Of a stretch of 64,000 bases of DNA, positions 15,221 through 25,040 are shown piece by piece (the stretch's first letter is position 1; each line of letters begins with the position of its first letter). The position numbers and the translations under genes are program-made. Under the pieces are notes generated by a model. That model was not told where the DNA came from. It saw nothing but the letters and a program-made list of their open reading frames with translations, and did not search any database. The stretch covers positions 1 through 64,000 of the forward strand of contig CAJUEJ010000017.1 in NCBI GenBank assembly GCA_910585435.1. Reading direction: 5' to 3'. The DNA comes from an uncultured Hungatella sp. GTDB lineage: Bacteria > Bacillota > Clostridia > Lachnospirales > Lachnospiraceae.

Positions 15221-18200
15221 TTGGATGAAAATTTTCAAAATTATTATGGGATGAATTATCATGGTATCGGCGGTGTGGGGAAATCTTCTCTGCTTCACCA
15301 GCTGGAGAAGGAGCTTTTGGGCTCTGAGGAGGATGGGCAGAGGCAGGGATGGGACTTGGGGGCGGAGGCCTGCGCCCGGGCGCGGAGTAAGCTGGCGGCT
15401 TTGGGGAAGAAGCAGAGGCCGGTGGTTCTGCGGGCGGACTTTGATGATTCGTCTTTAAATACGCCGGAGGATGTTCTGTTTCGTTTTCGGACCCAGATTC
15501 TGAGCCAGTACCCAGGAGCGGTCTTTCCGCTTTTTGACATGGCCATGCACCGTCTGTCTCAGAAGTACGGGAAGCCTCTGCCGCCTGAGGAACAAAAAGA
15601 GCTGCTGATTGACAATCCGGTTCTGTCCTTTGCCCTGGATACGGTGGGGGATCTGGCCGGGATTGGGATGATTATCGGCGCGGCCAGGACGGTTATGCAG
15701 GTGAGCCAGGGGGTATCCAGGCATCTTCTTGAGCGTAAGAACAGCATCCGCAGGGCCAATCTGGAGATGGCAAGAATGAGCGGGCCGGAGCTGGCAAAGC
15801 GGCTGCCCTACTATTTTTCTATGGATGTTAACGCCATGGACCTGCCGCTGGTGTGCGTTTATCTGGATACGTATGAAAAAATGGTCAGCAGGGCCGAGGG
15901 AGCGGGCAGCTCTACCGGATTTACGGAGGAGTGGCTTTGTGGGGAAGCTGGTTTGCTGCATAATCTTGGTAATGGGGTGTTTGCCATTGCAGGGAGGGAA
16001 AGGCTTGCCTGGGAGGGGCTTGTGGAATGCCGCTATATAGAGGCGCTTTCCAGGCAGGACAGCGTAGAGTTCCTGGATGGCTGCGGTATCCGGGATGCCA
16101 GGCTCCAGGAGGAGATTTACTGGCTTACCGGGGGAGAACCGGTGTACCTGGATTTGTGTGTGGATGAATATGAGAGTTTGAAGGACAGGGGGAAGGAGCC
16201 TGGGCCGGAGGATTTTGGAAGGAACCGGGAACGCCTGGTGGAACGGCAGATTCGGTATGTGCCGGTGAATCTGCGGGAGGCGGTATTTATCCTTTCGGCC
16301 ATGGGGCGTTTTACAGACCGGCTGTATCAGCTTCTGGCGGAGAAGATTCCTCAGCTGCCTTGCAAAGGCGGAACGGAATATGAGCTTCTGACCCATCTTA
16401 CCTATATTCAGGAGGAGGACGGGGGATGGAGCATCCAGCGTTCTGTGGCGGATATTCTTTCCGAAAAGCTGCCTTCTGCCACCAGGGAACTGGTAACGGA
16501 GGTTCTTTTTCAGATTGCTGACAGAAAATTTCAAGGTTCTCATGGGGAGGATTTGGAGGAGGAAAGCCTTGACGCTCTCTATGTGCTTTTTGAGATGGAC
16601 GGGGAAAAGCATCCTTCTCCAAGGCTTGCCAGGGCCATGACGGACAGGGCCAAAGAGGAACAAAGAAAACGGCATTTTGCCAGCTCCGCAGAGTGGCAGC
16701 TTCGCGGTGTGGAGATGTGGAAGCGTCTGGGAGACTGTCCTGGACAGCTGATGGAAAGCTATTGTGATATGGCAGAAATCTTTATGGAGATGGGACAGGA
16801 AAGACAGGCTGCAAATGTGTGCCGCGAGGGGCTGGAGTTCTTTTATGGCTGGGAACAGGAGGCTGGCCGGGGGCAGGAGGCTGGCTGGGGGCAGGAGGCT
16901 GACCGGGAGCAAGAGACTGGCTGGGGGCAGGAGGCTGACCGGGAGCAAGAGACTGACTGGGGGCAGGAGGCTGGCTGGGGGCAAGGGGCTGGCCGGGGGC
17001 AGGAGGCTGACCGGGAGCAGGAGGCTGGCTGGGAGCAGGAGGCTGACTGGGAGCAGGAGGCTGGCTGGGAGAAACAGGCTGCTTTGGGGAAAAAGGATTG
17101 GAAGGAAGGGGCAGCTTTGGAGGAATGTTTCCGCTTCTTAAAAACTTGTGCCCGGATTTATGAAAGCACTGCACCAACAGAGAAGGAGGCGCCTGCTGTC
17201 TGGAGAGCGCTTCTTGAGCTGCGGCGCAGGCTGGCGCCTCAGGAACGGAGAGAGATTCTGGAGACAGAATATGAGCTGGCTATGTATCAGGAGGACTGTG
17301 AGGCCCGATACGGGATTTTAGAGAAATTACTGGAGGGTTTTGAACAGCTGGATGGGGAAAATAGGGAACAGCATCCGGACACACTGCTGGTTCTGGATTC
17401 TATGCAGGATGCCTGCCGCGGCCGGCAGGATGAGCTGATGCGGGAGAGCCTGGACAGCAGGTGTTTCATTCACCGGAATTTCCACAAGGCAGAACCAGAT
17501 ACAGAGTCAGGGAGTTTTGAGGAGGGAATGGAAGAATATCCGTGCCGTGGGGAAGAACTGGAGGCAGAGATACAGAGATGGCAGGATATAAGATTAAAGC
17601 ACTGCGAAATAATCTGGAATTGGGACTTTAACCTTTCCCAGGATTTGGAGCTGGACAGGCTGAATATTTTGGAGAGATGGTGCTGCCAGACGACAGCCAT
17701 GGAAGAAGAGCAGCTGTTTTCTGTCTGCCAGCAGCTGTATGAGGTATATAAGAAAAAGCTGGGGCCTCTGCATCCTTCCACATTAAAAGCCGGTGGGAAT
17801 GGGGTAAGTATTTTTGTGAGAACCATGAACAAACGCCAGATACGAGACCAGGCGTTTGACGGCGGCAAGGATTCAGACGCCTATAAAATCATAGACAGTA
17901 TGCCTGACGGAATAACCTATGATTTCATACTGCCGGATTTATTTAAGGACCCGGAAAGGCTGATTCATAAATGCAGGGTATTTATCGGCCTGTGCTATGA
18001 GGCTTTAGGCAGCGGCCATCCCTTTATCTGCGATGCGAAGGAGCCGCTGGCCTGTATCTATGAAAGCTGCGGCAGATATGATGAGGCCATTGCCTGCCGG
18101 AGGGATATGGCGGAGGGATACGCCGGATTCTACGGCAGGGACAGCTCTCAGGCTGTGGCCTCCTGGCGGCGGCTGGTGGATCTTCTTCTCAGATCCGGCC

Positions 18201-18835
18201 GCTGGGAGGAGGCGGTTTCCCGGCAGGAACAGCTTGGAGCAGCGCTGAAAACGGCATCGGATAAAACAGAGGCCTGCTGTCAGCTGGACCGTCTGTGCGG
18301 TATTCTGTACGCATTGCTGAACCGGGAAATCGGTTCCGGAGCAGAAGCGGTTGGCGAGGATAATCTGGAATATCTGGAAAACCTTAGCCAGACCTGCAGG
18401 GAATTGGTACAGATGGCAGGAGAGCTGCCTGGCAGGAAGACGGACTTCCATGGGCCCAAAAGGCTGTTTGACATTCTTCTGGCATTGTCAAAACAGGAAA
18501 AAGAACCTGGAAAAGAGCGGATGGACAGGCTTTGTCAGGCATTTTGCCAGCTGTCAGGCTTTTACGGCGAAACGGACGGGGAGGCTTTAGACAGGGAAAA
18601 GAAGCTGGTTCAGCTGCTTTGGAAATCAGGATATCTGGAGGAAGCAGCAACATGGCAGGAACATTTTGTTCAGGCAATGAAAGGTACATGGGATGAGGGA
18701 GAACTCTTCGGCGAGCTGGGGAACCTGTTTGATATCCTGCAAGACAGGGTAAAGCAAGAGGCAACATCCACAACAGGCGCCTTGACGGAGGAGTGTGCAC
18801 AGCTGCTGAAGGAGGTAACCGTTTCTGAAACATAA
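15221..18835 (+). CDS. Large STAND-type NTPase with hexapeptide repeat tract and TPR-like C-terminus
   Basis: 1204-aa P-loop NTPase of STAND type. Walker A GIGGVGKSS is at residues 15-23, Walker B VCVYLDTYE at 211-219 and a sensor segment AIAGRERLAW near 254. Residues from about 440 on are helical, in TPR-like pairs (YDEAIACRRDMAEGYAGFYG). Residues 544-621 hold 13 units of [W/R][G/E]QE[A/T][G/D]. STAND proteins usually have residues or a domain before Walker A; here a stop at 15206 limits the frame to TTG 15221, with no good ribosome site, so the 5' end may be lost. Function is unknown; signal-triggered oligomeric NTPases of this kind often act in defence. Confidence 0.75.
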   Translation: MDENFQNYYGMNYHGIGGVGKSSLLHQLEKELLGSEEDGQRQGWDLGAEACARARSKLAALGKKQRPVVLRADFDDSSLNTPEDVLFRFRTQILSQYPGAVFPLFDMAMHRLSQKYGKPLPPEEQKELLIDNPVLSFALDTVGDLAGIGMIIGAARTVMQVSQGVSRHLLERKNSIRRANLEMARMSGPELAKRLPYYFSMDVNAMDLPLVCVYLDTYEKMVSRAEGAGSSTGFTEEWLCGEAGLLHNLGNGVFAIAGRERLAWEGLVECRYIEALSRQDSVEFLDGCGIRDARLQEEIYWLTGGEPVYLDLCVDEYESLKDRGKEPGPEDFGRNRERLVERQIRYVPVNLREAVFILSAMGRFTDRLYQLLAEKIPQLPCKGGTEYELLTHLTYIQEEDGGWSIQRSVADILSEKLPSATRELVTEVLFQIADRKFQGSHGEDLEEESLDALYVLFEMDGEKHPSPRLARAMTDRAKEEQRKRHFASSAEWQLRGVEMWKRLGDCPGQLMESYCDMAEIFMEMGQERQAANVCREGLEFFYGWEQEAGRGQEAGWGQEADREQETGWGQEADREQETDWGQEAGWGQGAGRGQEADREQEAGWEQEADWEQEAGWEKQAALGKKDWKEGAALEECFRFLKTCARIYESTAPTEKEAPAVWRALLELRRRLAPQERREILETEYELAMYQEDCEARYGILEKLLEGFEQLDGENREQHPDTLLVLDSMQDACRGRQDELMRESLDSRCFIHRNFHKAEPDTESGSFEEGMEEYPCRGEELEAEIQRWQDIRLKHCEIIWNWDFNLSQDLELDRLNILERWCCQTTAMEEEQLFSVCQQLYEVYKKKLGPLHPSTLKAGGNGVSIFVRTMNKRQIRDQAFDGGKDSDAYKIIDSMPDGITYDFILPDLFKDPERLIHKCRVFIGLCYEALGSGHPFICDAKEPLACIYESCGRYDEAIACRRDMAEGYAGFYGRDSSQAVASWRRLVDLLLRSGRWEEAVSRQEQLGAALKTASDKTEACCQLDRLCGILYALLNREIGSGAEAVGEDNLEYLENLSQTCRELVQMAGELPGRKTDFHGPKRLFDILLALSKQEKEPGKERMDRLCQAFCQLSGFYGETDGEALDREKKLVQLLWKSGYLEEAATWQEHFVQAMKGTWDEGELFGELGNLFDILQDRVKQEATSTTGALTEECAQLLKEVTVSET
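16850..17083 (+). repeat. 18-bp tandem repeats inside the STAND gene
   Basis: Thirteen 18-bp units based on TGGGGGCAGGAGGCTGGC and CGGGAGCAGGAGGCTGAC keep the frame and code for an acidic/tryptophan-rich hexapeptide. Differences between units are mostly single bases. It should vary in copy number between strains. Confidence 0.9.
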
Positions 18836-18935
18836 ATTTCTCTTACCGGCAGTTGGTTTGGCTACCGGTTTTATTAAGATATGGAATGCAGGAAGCTTTG
18901 TACTAACATACAACGTCATTGAGAGTTTTTATCCT

Positions 18936-20867
18936 TCAGTCCGGCGCCCCTGTTTCCAAACCATATTCCATGAGAATCCGGCGTTCATATTCCGGGTCTT
19001 CCTTCATCCGGCTGAAGGTTTGGGCGATGGCATCGATGAATTGGGGGATATCACCGGCGGTTTCATGGATTTTTGCGGCAAGCTGTCTGTATTTCTGCTC
19101 TTGCTGCTGCCGGTGGATATACTGTGCCAAATCATGGGTGGGATACGCGGTGATATCAGGATTTTCATAACATTCGTCCACATAATCCAAAAGGATTTCT
19201 GTCAACGCAGAGTCAGAGCCGGGAACTGCCACGTCATTTATGAAAGCATCTAACACCTGGTCCAGAAAATCATTTTCAAAATCATCGTCATCCGGGGACA
19301 GTTCGCTTTGTATCTCATAGGGAAAATCCATATATACATCAGGCAGGCCGGATGAACCGGGTCTTGAAAAATATCTTTGCGGAGAGGGCAGCTGGAGAAG
19401 GGGATATACGGTGCCTTTCAACAAGACTTCCTCGGATAAAGCTTTATAGGTGGACATATGATTCGCCAGAATCTCCTCCAGTATCCTTTGGTTTGATAAA
19501 ATATCTTTCAGCAGCTCTTTGTATGACGGGTTCTTGTATACTTCCGGTAAATTCTCATCCAGTTCTGTCAGAATCTCCTCCAGGGCGGATAACAGGTTAT
19601 CCAGAAAGCCTTCATCAGATAAAATCATACGCAGCATTTCTTTGTTGGACAGAAGATCCTTTAATAAATGAAGGAAGGATAAATTCTGGAACAGTCTGTC
19701 TTTATCGAATAAAACCATAACATCGTAATAATCGCCGTCATCTTCGTCACGGCAATAGCCTATATGGATGCCGGGCCTGTAATACTGCCGGTAAAAAAGG
19801 GGGCATTTCATCATATCCTGCAGTAAATCCATAGTTTCTTCTTTTTTTGCCTGAGAGGACAGCAAGAGATAACCCAGGAGACGTTCCGTGTTCAGGTCCA
19901 GCCGGCCTAGATAGGTCAGCAGAAGAGGATGACTGGCTTTTAGGATTTGGGGCCGGCAGGTTTTGATTGTCTCAAACAGCTTCTCTTCTATCTGGTTCCG
20001 GTCAATCCGTGTCATGGCATAATCCTGGGCCAGCAGGGACAGGTCTACCTCCAGGATGTGGGCAAACTTCTCCAGCAGTTCAGGCTCAGGTTTTTTCTCC
20101 CCGTTTAAGTATTTGTCTAAAGTCGGACGGGACATTTGAACCTTACGGGCCAGCTCTTTTTTCGTTATGTGTTTCTTCTTCCGATACCAATCCACAGCGG
20201 TTACGGCACAAGAAGAGTCTGTCTGGGGGCTGGTCTGGGCGGACGCGGCGTCCTGTCCGGAGGAGGACAGGACATAACAGGCACAGGAGCGGCCCAGATG
20301 GTTACTGTCATTTATGATATAAGAGATATAGGGTTCCAGGCTGTCATCTGTCTGTGAAAGACAGGCAGTGATTGTCTCCAGCTTCTTTTTTAAAAGCATT
20401 GTGGTAGGAAGTGATGCCAGGGAGGCCTGGAGCTGCCGGGTTATTTTTTGTATATCCACACATTCTTCTGCTGGAGCTCCAAGGTCCTGGATGTCTACAC
20501 AGAGTGCATCGGCCGCCGCTTTTATTTTTTCGTAGGTCATATTTTGATTGCGGCCGTTGTAGGAATCAATCAGGGTATTGGAACCCAGATTGCACCGTGC
20601 TTCCAGGCCTGAACAGGAAAGGCCTCTCTGGTCACAATAATATCTTAGATTGTGGCAGGGAAGCAGGCCAAGATTTTTCACATCTACATCAAGGACTTTT
20701 GCCGTCTTTTCTACAATTTCCCGGGGCAGTTTAAGCTTTCTGCCGCTGTATATGTCGGTGAAAGTGCCTTTTTCAAAGCCGCACCGTTCTTCCAGCTCCT
20801 GGCATGACAGGTTTTTTTCTTTTAAGAAATAGGGGAGGCTGCGGCAGTCCAGTAAAGGTTGCTTCAT
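18936..20867 (-). CDS. Protein with three XRE-like helix-turn-helix domains
   Basis: 643-aa protein of unknown role. Three Cro/C1-like HTH units are seen: LPYFLKEKNLSCQELEERCG (near the N-terminus), LRYYCDQRGLSCSGLEARCN and VDWYRKKKHITKKELARKVQ (near residue 235). Each is followed by an SGR, NGR or NGE turn and a DVxxLG/DVxxL-like end. The C-terminal 350 residues are acidic and helical, with repeated LLxDILSNxxxLxxIL segments, and unrecognised. ATG 20867 with AAAGGAA is preferred over ATG 20894. It is convergent with the STAND gene, 100 bp apart. It may be a transcriptional regulator or a scaffold. Confidence 0.75.
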   Translation of the reverse strand: MKQPLLDCRSLPYFLKEKNLSCQELEERCGFEKGTFTDIYSGRKLKLPREIVEKTAKVLDVDVKNLGLLPCHNLRYYCDQRGLSCSGLEARCNLGSNTLIDSYNGRNQNMTYEKIKAAADALCVDIQDLGAPAEECVDIQKITRQLQASLASLPTTMLLKKKLETITACLSQTDDSLEPYISYIINDSNHLGRSCACYVLSSSGQDAASAQTSPQTDSSCAVTAVDWYRKKKHITKKELARKVQMSRPTLDKYLNGEKKPEPELLEKFAHILEVDLSLLAQDYAMTRIDRNQIEEKLFETIKTCRPQILKASHPLLLTYLGRLDLNTERLLGYLLLSSQAKKEETMDLLQDMMKCPLFYRQYYRPGIHIGYCRDEDDGDYYDVMVLFDKDRLFQNLSFLHLLKDLLSNKEMLRMILSDEGFLDNLLSALEEILTELDENLPEVYKNPSYKELLKDILSNQRILEEILANHMSTYKALSEEVLLKGTVYPLLQLPSPQRYFSRPGSSGLPDVYMDFPYEIQSELSPDDDDFENDFLDQVLDAFINDVAVPGSDSALTEILLDYVDECYENPDITAYPTHDLAQYIHRQQQEQKYRQLAAKIHETAGDIPQFIDAIAQTFSRMKEDPEYERRILMEYGLETGAPD

Positions 20868-20908
20868 AAAATATTCCTTTCGGTGAAGAATCATAACAGT
20901 TCAGACGA

Positions 20909-21367
20909 CAATGTCATGATGTTGGGGTCAAAAGGTCTTTTGACCCCTTTGATACCGGATTGCTCCGTACTTTGTGTCTACGCTCCGCTTCGGTCGTTGC
21001 CAAACGGGCATCACTGGTGCCCGGCAACCCGCAATCCTCAAAAACATTCAAAATCCGCCCTAATCGGGCTACTTTTTCATGTTTTTGGTGGGTCCCAAGT
21101 TCAAAAATCCTCTTGCAAGCAAGCTTGCATCGGATTTTAGACCTTTTGACCCTGGTATCATGTCATTTCGTTAAGGTCCGCCGTGAGAGAGACTTATGTT
21201 GTGTTCTCCTGGGCACGCTCGCGCTACGTGAAGAGCATAGCGGTACATAAGGCGCTAAAAGACAGCGCCTAAGTACCGATGGTCTTCAAGTACCCTGGAG
21301 AACACAACATAAGTCTCTCTCACGGCTATGTTATCTCTAAGGGGTAAGTGTTATGTAAATGGCATTG
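20909..21367. repeat. Large palindromic repeat R1, copy B, interrupted by R2
   Basis: The left end CAATGTCA (20909-20916) and the rest (from TTTCGTTAAGGTCCGCC near 21166 to GGCATTG at 21367) form one R1 element split by the 244-bp R2 insertion. Arms GAGAGAGACTTATGTTGTG and the complementary CACAACATAAGTCTCTCTC pair around the central GGCGCT/AGCGCC hairpin. GTTCAG flanks both ends (20903 and 21368). With R2, it fills the 730-bp gap between the HTH gene and the 1100-aa ATPase gene. Confidence 0.9.
20917..21160. mobile_element. MITE-like element R2, copy 1 (nested in R1)
   Basis: 244-bp element with inverted ends TGATGTTGGGGTCAAAAGG and the complement of CTTTTGACCCTGGTATCA. It is bordered by exact 5-bp direct repeats TGTCA (20912-20916 and 21161-21165) that belong to the R1 terminus. 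No transposase gene. A second copy at 35984-36179 shares ATTGCTCCG.AC, GCAATCCT, AAATCCG and GGCTACTTTT. Confidence 0.85.
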
Positions 21368-21598
21368 GTTCAGGGTATCTGAATTGTTACAAAGAATCAT
21401 ATGGCAGGTACGGGCTCATTATAGCATAGGCAGGTGACAATTTGCAGTTTTTTGTAAATTTTTTTCTCTGATGGTATTTCCATAAAATTTTATTTTTACA
21501 TATAGGTCCTTTTTGGAAATGTACGGAAATTGCAGGGCTGATTATAATTAGAAATAAGGAGGCCGGAAGGCAGAAAAAGGAGAAGGACAAAGGAGAGC

Positions 21599-24500
21599 AT
21601 GAATTACAAAACATTAATCGAACAAAATATCGGAACCGTCTATCAGGCAGGGATTGCCACAAAGATTCTGCAGCACATGGACCGGATTCGGAATGTAAGC
21701 GACGTATCCCAGGCGCGGCGATGGGTGATGGAGTTGTTCCAGAACAGCCGGGATGCGGCCTATGACGACCAGCCGGTGAAAATACAAATCGAACTTCAGG
21801 AGAATGCCCTGTGTTTTTCACATAACGGAAAGCCTTTCCGTGTGAAGGATATTTTGTCTATCATTAATCAGGTTTCCTCAAAAAACCCTGGGGAGAATAC
21901 CATCGGGCAGTTTGGAACAGGGTTTATGACCACCTATCAGCTTAGTGAAGAGGTGGAGATTCAGGGGGTATTAAAGGATGAGGGACTTCCTTTCAAGCCC
22001 TTTTCCATAAGGATGGACCGCCGGGGAACTACCAAGGAGGAGATTCTTGCAGGAATTTTCCATACGATGGAGGAGCTTAAAAAGGCGGATGAGTCCGAAA
22101 TGGGAGAGGAGTTTGTGAGGGATGGATTCAATACCCGTTTTCTTTACCATCTGGACAATGAGGAAAGCAGAAGAATTGCGGATATCGGTATGACAGACCT
22201 TCAGGAGACCATTCTCTATGTGCTGCTGTTTTCAGAGAAGATAGCAAGCGTGGAGCTGATACGTTATGAGGAAGGGACGGCCTGCAGGCTGCTTTATGAA
22301 CGGGGGGAGGAGCAGGAGTCAGGGGACGGGTTAAAGCGGCTGTGTATTTTCAGGACCGTAAGGAAAGGGGATACGTGGGAGCAGGAGCCTTATTATCTGG
22401 TTCATCTTTCCGAAGGGGATATTACCCTGGCGGCCGGATGGGATAAGGGGGATATGAAGAAGCTTTCTCAGTGTCTGCCCAGGCTTTTTGTGGACTTTCC
22501 TTTAATCGGAGCGGAGCAGTTCCCCTTTCCTGTGGTAATCAACTGCCGGCGTTTCCGCACCAACGAGCCCAGAAGCGGCATTACTTTGGTGGACAATCAG
22601 GCATCTAAGGATGCTTTGGTTAACAAGGAGATTATGGACCGGGCGGTGGAACTGTACCAGAGGTTTCTTCACAGCCTGGCAGTACATGGGTATGGGCGTT
22701 TGGATTATGTGGTCGGGATTCCTTTGTGGAAAAGGGACAGGGAGATATCGGAGACATGGGCCAGGGAACATCTCTATGAAAAATTGTACGGGATTGTCAG
22801 CAGGGAGCCTGTGATTTCTACGGAGCATGGGGCTGTGGCATTTGAAAACCCGGAATTTTATCTGGTGTCCGGAAAAGACCTGGAGGAGACGGCACAGGTC
22901 CGGAGGCTGTTGTCTGTCCTTAAGGGAATCCGGATTGCTGTGGGAGAGGAGGACTGGAATGAGGCTTTTGCTGGTTATGAACCAAGAGATGCGAAATGTC
23001 TGGAGCTGGGGAAGGTACTGGGCCTTGCCCGGGAATTTTTGGCCGGACGCCTGGAAGAGGACCGGATGGGGCCTATGGCCTGGTGCCAGTCTCTCTATGA
23101 GGCGGCTATGACAAATGAAGGGCTGGCAATGGCAGTCAGGGCAGGGGAAATCCGTATTTTTCCCAATCAGAATCCGGAAGACTGGAAGGAGCGCAGGCTG
23201 TTTGGAATCCGTGAGATACGGAGGGACCCGGGAATACCGGAAATCTTAAAGCAGGTCTGCGATGTCCTTGACCGGCTGGACAGCTCTAAGGGGGAGGAAC
23301 CCTTGAAGATTCGGGACAGCCTGCTTCATCCGGCGTTTGATGACAGGGGATTGAGGGAGCTGGAGGACTATGATACAATCCGCATGCAGAACCACATTAT
23401 GGCCAGGACAAACCGGAAATATCCTGTGCGCAGTTTCAGTATCTATCAGAAGACCTATGAGGATGCCTGGAAACAGGCGTGGCTGCTTCTGACTGCCTGT
23501 GGGGAGGATGACAGGCTTTATCAGCTCTGCAGGCCGGTATACGGGGAAGAGCTTCCCCAAAGGCAGCCGGTTGAAGGAAATGGTTATACAGGAATGTGGC
23601 GGAATTCCTGTTATGAGATTCTGATTCGCATCTTATATAAGATAAGCAATGAAAAATGTATGGAGCAGCTTTGCCGGGAGCTTCTGCCTGGATGGGCCAG
23701 GGAACAGGTATATGAGTGGTTGAACGGAGTTTATGAAAAGGGGATGTTCTATGTGGGAGAGGCAAATATCCGGCAGATTTGTGCATTTCCCAACCAGATG
23801 GGAGAGTTTCTGGCTCCGTGGGAGCTTAGAAGAGACGAGACGCCGGGGGAAGAGTTAAAAGAGATTGCCTGGGAGTTTGCAGATGTGCATCCGGAATGTG
23901 GCGTGTACCGGTTTGCCCTGGACCGGAGAATCTGCCTGGAACAGGGATACGGGCTTTCGCTTCTTAAGGAGGAGACGGTGGCTTTTGGAATCCACCGGGC
24001 AGTCCAGCAGCTTCTTTCAGGGAAAAATCTGTCGGATGCCCCAGCCGGCCATCAGGAGGCCTGCACCAGGCTTTTGGGATGGATTCAGGAACATATAAGG
24101 CAGGCAGAGGTCTATTTTCCAGGGTTTACCAGGGAGGAGGAGCAGATGAAGCTTCTGACGCCCAAGGCGGCGGTACGGATTCAGAAAAAGGCCAGGGACT
24201 GCCAGATGATTTTGCAGGAGCTGGAGGCAGGAACCATAGAGGAGGCCATGAGGAAGCTGACAGAATATAAGAAGGAAAAGGAGAGGGCAGAATCGGAGGC
24301 AGAAGAAGAGGACAGGGAAGACCAGAGGGAGACATTGTGGGATGATATGGACTGGGATGAGGAGCTGGACGGAATATACGGGGAGGTATCTGACAGACGG
24401 AAAGGGGAAATTCTGCAGGAAATCGGCAGGTCAGGGGAACGGTATGCCATGGAGCAGGTGAAGGAATATTTCCGGAAGCTGGGATATGAGATGCGCCGGG

Positions 24501-24901
24501 AGACCTTGGAGGAGATTGAGATGAACAGGCAGGAGGCCCCGGAGGGACAGGCAGGCACCCAGGTAAGGATTTATTATCCGGACAGCACTCTGTATCATCA
24601 GGCAGGCTGGGATATTCAGGTGTCTGTCACAGAGGGAGAAAGGACGCGGGATTATTATCTGGAAGTAAAGACCCATACCCCCAAAAGCGTGCTGAAGAAC
24701 ACCTTGGCGCTGTCCGGTGAGCAGCTGAAGGCGGCGGCCAGGAACCGGGAACGGTATACGGTGCTTTCCGTGGTGTATAATCATAAAGGGCAGACAGGGG
24801 AGAAACTGACAGCATTTACAGACCCTCTGAAGCTGATAGGGGAGGGGAAACTGGTGAGCCGGCAAAAAAGGTATCTGCTTTTGGCAGGGGAAGATTTTTG
24901 A
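21599..24901 (+). CDS. Sacsin-like ATP-binding protein with C-terminal DUF3883 domain
   Basis: 1100-aa protein. The N-terminus is an HSP90/sacsin-type GHKL ATPase: N box MELFQNSRDAA (44-54), an unusual G1 replaced by SHNGKPFRVKDI (74-85), as in sacsin-like proteins, and G2 GQFGTGFM (103-110). A long unrecognised helical middle follows, with an E/K/R-rich coiled coil near 870-930. The end (about 940-1070) carries DUF3883-like YYLEVKTHTP with E1022 and K1024, resembling the ExK of PD-(D/E)XK nucleases. AAAGGAGAGC precedes ATG 21599. Large GHKL-plus-nuclease-fold proteins are a recurring design in antiviral systems, so a defence role is plausible but unproven. It is followed by the 235-aa gene. 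Confidence 0.8.
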   Translation: MNYKTLIEQNIGTVYQAGIATKILQHMDRIRNVSDVSQARRWVMELFQNSRDAAYDDQPVKIQIELQENALCFSHNGKPFRVKDILSIINQVSSKNPGENTIGQFGTGFMTTYQLSEEVEIQGVLKDEGLPFKPFSIRMDRRGTTKEEILAGIFHTMEELKKADESEMGEEFVRDGFNTRFLYHLDNEESRRIADIGMTDLQETILYVLLFSEKIASVELIRYEEGTACRLLYERGEEQESGDGLKRLCIFRTVRKGDTWEQEPYYLVHLSEGDITLAAGWDKGDMKKLSQCLPRLFVDFPLIGAEQFPFPVVINCRRFRTNEPRSGITLVDNQASKDALVNKEIMDRAVELYQRFLHSLAVHGYGRLDYVVGIPLWKRDREISETWAREHLYEKLYGIVSREPVISTEHGAVAFENPEFYLVSGKDLEETAQVRRLLSVLKGIRIAVGEEDWNEAFAGYEPRDAKCLELGKVLGLAREFLAGRLEEDRMGPMAWCQSLYEAAMTNEGLAMAVRAGEIRIFPNQNPEDWKERRLFGIREIRRDPGIPEILKQVCDVLDRLDSSKGEEPLKIRDSLLHPAFDDRGLRELEDYDTIRMQNHIMARTNRKYPVRSFSIYQKTYEDAWKQAWLLLTACGEDDRLYQLCRPVYGEELPQRQPVEGNGYTGMWRNSCYEILIRILYKISNEKCMEQLCRELLPGWAREQVYEWLNGVYEKGMFYVGEANIRQICAFPNQMGEFLAPWELRRDETPGEELKEIAWEFADVHPECGVYRFALDRRICLEQGYGLSLLKEETVAFGIHRAVQQLLSGKNLSDAPAGHQEACTRLLGWIQEHIRQAEVYFPGFTREEEQMKLLTPKAAVRIQKKARDCQMILQELEAGTIEEAMRKLTEYKKEKERAESEAEEEDREDQRETLWDDMDWDEELDGIYGEVSDRRKGEILQEIGRSGERYAMEQVKEYFRKLGYEMRRETLEEIEMNRQEAPEGQAGTQVRIYYPDSTLYHQAGWDIQVSVTEGERTRDYYLEVKTHTPKSVLKNTLALSGEQLKAAARNRERYTVLSVVYNHKGQTGEKLTAFTDPLKLIGEGKLVSRQKRYLLLAGEDF

Positions 24902-25040
24902 GGAAAATGGGAGAATAGTTCCACAACCTTTTGGACGGGAAGCTGATATAATATACATGAGAGATGAAACAGAAAAGATTTCGCAGCAGTTTGGGAGGAC
25001 GAAAAGGCGCGAAAGGGTGCTAAGTAAGGAGGATAAAAGT

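Noticed and set aside
16850..17083. CRISPR-like repeat array
   Set aside because: Units are contiguous 18-bp coding repeats without spacers, and no cas genes occur in the window.
16782..17177. Long Pro/Ser/Gln-rich reading frames antisense to, or frame-shifted from, the STAND repeat tract
   Set aside because: They arise because the 18-bp repeat keeps all frames open. They have no ribosome site, and the STAND frame explains the region.
20859..21250. ORFs of 93-96 codons across the R1/R2 repeats
   Set aside because: They lie entirely in non-coding inverted-repeat elements and differ between copies.
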